A DNA stretch of 7,339 nt from a bacterium (lineage in GTDB: Bacteria > Chlamydiota > Chlamydiia > Chlamydiales > FEN-1388): assembly GCA_021811115.1 (NCBI GenBank), contig JAJZPP010000023.1, positions 1 through 7,339 of the forward strand, written 5' to 3'. Shown here piece after piece: positions 5,520-7,339 of the stretch; within the stretch, counting starts at the first letter, position 1; every line of letters begins with the position of its first letter. The position numbers were made by a program, and so were the translations under genes. The notes beneath the pieces are model-generated. The model was not told the origin of the DNA and did not search any database. It saw nothing but the letters and a program-made list of their open reading frames with translations.

Positions 5520-6617
5520 ATGCCAAATTTTTCATGCGGAATCGTAGGGCTCCCCAATGTCGGGAAATCTACTCTCTTTAACGCCGTCACCTCAAGCCGC
5601 GCGCCAGCCTCCAACTACCCATTTTGCACCATCGATCCCAACATAGGGGTCGTGGAAGTGTTCGACCCTCGATTGGAGGTGCTGGCAAACCTCTCAAAGA
5701 GCGAAAAGATTGTGTATGCCACAACCGAATTTGTCGATATCGCCGGCCTTGTGGAGGGGGCTTCAAAGGGGGAGGGGTTGGGAAACGCCTTTTTATCCCA
5801 TATCAGGAATACCGACGCCATCGTCCAAGTGGTACGCTGTTTTGAATCGGAAGATATTATCCACGTGCGTGGAAGGGTCGATCCGGTCGAAGATATCGAG
5901 ATCATCAACCTGGAGCTGATTCTCGCTGACCTAGCTACCTGCGAGACCAATATGGCCAAGCTCGAGAGGCAAGTAAAGATCAAAAAAGAGGCTGAAGTTC
6001 TCTTTTCTGCGCTGCAAAAAGTCAAAAACCACCTGGATCTAGGCAAACCTGTACGAACACTGGATGTCACCCATGAGGAGAGCCTCCTCTTGGCACCGTA
6101 CCGGTTTTTGACTGAGAAAAAGGTTCTTTACCTGTGTAACATTGCCGAAAATGATTTGACAAACACCAATAACCCCCTCGTGGCACGTGTCACAGCCCAT
6201 GCGCAGCAGGAGGGGGCGCAGGTTCTCTCCATTTGTGCCAGCTTGGAGAGCGAGATCGCCCAATTGCCCCCTGAAGATCGTCCCGCCTTTTTGGAGAGTG
6301 TTGGGTTGAAGGAGTCTGGCTTACAGCGGCTTGTGCGTACCTCCTTTGATATGCTCGGCCTCATCACCTTCTTGACAACAGGGGAGATGGAGACGCGCGC
6401 GTGGACCATTACACGAGGCTCTTCAGCTTATGATGCGGCTGGTAAGATCCACACAGACATTCAGAAAGGGTTTGTTCGAGCCGAGGTGATTGCGTATGAC
6501 GACTATGTCCGGTGTGGCGGGCGGGTCGGCGCACGGGAGGCTGGGAAGGCCAGGGCTGAAGGAAAAGAGTACGTCGTCCAAGATGGGGACGTGATTTTGT
6601 TTTTACATAGCGGATGA
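5520..6617 (+). CDS. ychF: Ribosome-binding ATPase YchF (Obg family)
   Basis: The ATG at 5520 gives 365 residues, the usual YchF length; a TTG two codons earlier is also open but not needed. In order: P-loop GLPNVGKST (10-18), switch II/G3 DIAGLVEGASKGEGLGNAFL (73-92), a coiled-coil helical insert (about 130-170) and the G4 equivalent NIAE (207-210). C-terminal to these is a TGS domain (about 283-363) containing ETRAWTITRG and ending KEYVVQDGDVILF. The NxxE in place of GTPase NKxD is the known YchF feature linked to ATP preference. YchF binds ribosomes, affects translation-start choice and stress responses, and is nearly universal. A possible promoter lies just upstream, and the methyltransferase gene starts 2 nt after its stop, suggesting co-transcription. 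Assignment is secure. Confidence 0.97.
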   Translation: MPNFSCGIVGLPNVGKSTLFNAVTSSRAPASNYPFCTIDPNIGVVEVFDPRLEVLANLSKSEKIVYATTEFVDIAGLVEGASKGEGLGNAFLSHIRNTDAIVQVVRCFESEDIIHVRGRVDPVEDIEIINLELILADLATCETNMAKLERQVKIKKEAEVLFSALQKVKNHLDLGKPVRTLDVTHEESLLLAPYRFLTEKKVLYLCNIAENDLTNTNNPLVARVTAHAQQEGAQVLSICASLESEIAQLPPEDRPAFLESVGLKESGLQRLVRTSFDMLGLITFLTTGEMETRAWTITRGSSAYDAAGKIHTDIQKGFVRAEVIAYDDYVRCGGRVGAREAGKARAEGKEYVVQDGDVILFLHSG

Positions 6618-6619
6618 TC

Positions 6620-7339
6620 ATGGGTTCTCTTTTTGTCACATGCCTTCCTGGATTAGAAACGGTTCTTGCCAAAGAGGTCGAGGCACTTGGGTTTGCCACG
6701 CGCCCCTGGAAAGGGGGCGTCTTTGTGGATGGGGCAACGCTTCGGGACGCCATGGTCCTCAACCTCCATCTTCGGACCGCATCGCGCGTCCTGTGGCACC
6801 TCTTTGATATCAGCAATCCAACCAAGAGCCGGTTGTACAAGGCCATTTCTGATGTGGATTGGAGAGTCTGGTTTACTGATTTTCCAACTCTTGCCATCGA
6901 CGTCCCATTTGCGCAGCACCCCGATTACTCAAACTCGCTCTATGTGGCGCAGCTGGCCAAGGATGCCATCTGCGACCAATTGCGCGCCGCCACTGGAAAG
7001 CGCCCCTCAGTTGATGTGAAAAATCCCCAGATTCAATTTTCCATCATTGTCGATCCACGCAAAGCCTCTCTCTCCTTTGACACCTCGTTGCAACCACTCT
7101 TCAAGCGAGGCTATCGCGAAGATGGGGGGATTGCCCCGCTCAAAGAGACGCTCGCGGCGGCCCTCCTGTCGCTGGCTGGGTATGAGGCTCATCAAGGGCA
7201 CATTCTCTTCGATCCATGCTGTGGGACGGGGACGATACTGATTGAAGCGGCGCTCATGGCCACCAAAACCCCGCCAGGCCTGCTCCGCACATCTTTCGGG
7301 TTCGTTCGCCATCCAGAGCATAAGGAAGAAGAGAGGCGG
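6620..7339 (+). CDS. rlmL: RlmL-type 23S rRNA (guanine-N2) methyltransferase, THUMP domain, 3' end cut by window
   Basis: The frame is open from the ATG at 6620 through 240 codons to the right edge. The N-terminus SLFVTCLPGLETVLAKEVEALG matches the opening of the RlmL/YcbY family. A THUMP RNA-binding region covers about 50-160 (FAQHPDYSNS, VDVKNPQIQF). It is followed by the junction FKRGYREDGGIAPLKETLAAALL (161-183) and the S-adenosylmethionine loop DPCCGTGTILIEAAL (198-212), in the UPF0020 pattern. The enzyme methylates the 2-amino group of a guanine in 23S rRNA (G2445 in E. coli). The catalytic NPPY-type motif would lie beyond the window. In E. coli RlmL is fused to RlmK; whether it is here cannot be seen. 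The start lies 2 nt after the ychF stop (TGATCATG), so translation is probably coupled. Confidence 0.9.
   Translation, partial: MGSLFVTCLPGLETVLAKEVEALGFATRPWKGGVFVDGATLRDAMVLNLHLRTASRVLWHLFDISNPTKSRLYKAISDVDWRVWFTDFPTLAIDVPFAQHPDYSNSLYVAQLAKDAICDQLRAATGKRPSVDVKNPQIQFSIIVDPRKASLSFDTSLQPLFKRGYREDGGIAPLKETLAAALLSLAGYEAHQGHILFDPCCGTGTILIEAALMATKTPPGLLRTSFGFVRHPEHKEEERR

Noticed and set aside
6409..6919. Minus-strand frames over the ychF end and methyltransferase gene
   Set aside because: The plus-strand YchF TGS domain and the RlmL-type N-terminus are clear family matches, so the antisense frames are shadows.

Overview
The window looks like a piece of a chlamydial chromosome (phylum Chlamydiota), probably not from the classical low-GC pathogens, since base composition by eye is near 50% G+C. 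The strongest evidence is the 296-residue enoyl-ACP reductase. It has the extended plant/chlamydial FabI architecture, with the characteristic [17 protein letters not shown] stretch. It lies in a cluster with a Cof-type HAD phosphatase, a pairing I recall from Chlamydia (CT103/CT104). The organism assignment is an inference from protein resemblance, not a search result.

Layout. At the left edge, on the minus strand, a FliO-like membrane protein (93-545) overlaps by 4 nt the start of a second gene that runs off the window (1-96). A 105-bp divergent intergenic region with a perfect 17-bp dyad (556-572) separates these from a plus-strand cluster. That cluster holds a HAD phosphatase (651-1478), a protein of unknown function (1471-2898), a small predicted lipoprotein with a His...Asn-Cys layout (2895-3701), and fabI (3717-4607). 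The genes overlap by 8 nt, overlap by 4 nt, then are spaced 15 nt apart, so they probably form an operon. A minus-strand gene for an exported protein with two related ~57-residue repeats (4699-5364) converges on fabI and diverges from ychF (5520-6617). ychF is followed after 2 nt by an RlmL-type THUMP/methyltransferase gene (6620 to the right edge, incomplete).

The most unusual object is a 164-bp nearly perfect palindrome at 2726-2889. It forms the last ~55 codons of the unknown gene and ends 5 nt before the lipoprotein start codon. Its ends read TA-TACCC...GGGTA-TA. Removing one copy of the element with one TA takes out exactly 162 nt (54 codons) and leaves an intact frame ending ...FFVKV-stop. 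This is what an in-frame insertion of a small MITE-like palindromic element would look like, by analogy with the Rickettsia palindromic elements found inside protein genes. Each arm contains its own inverted 9-mer pair, so the RNA could fold as one long hairpin or as two shorter ones directly upstream of the next gene.

Functionally the window mixes housekeeping genes (fatty-acid synthesis, the translation-associated ATPase YchF, 23S rRNA methylation) with envelope or secretion-related genes (FliO-like protein, lipoprotein, exported repeat protein). No tRNA, rRNA, CRISPR array or transposase was seen, and no gap between genes exceeds about 155 nt.
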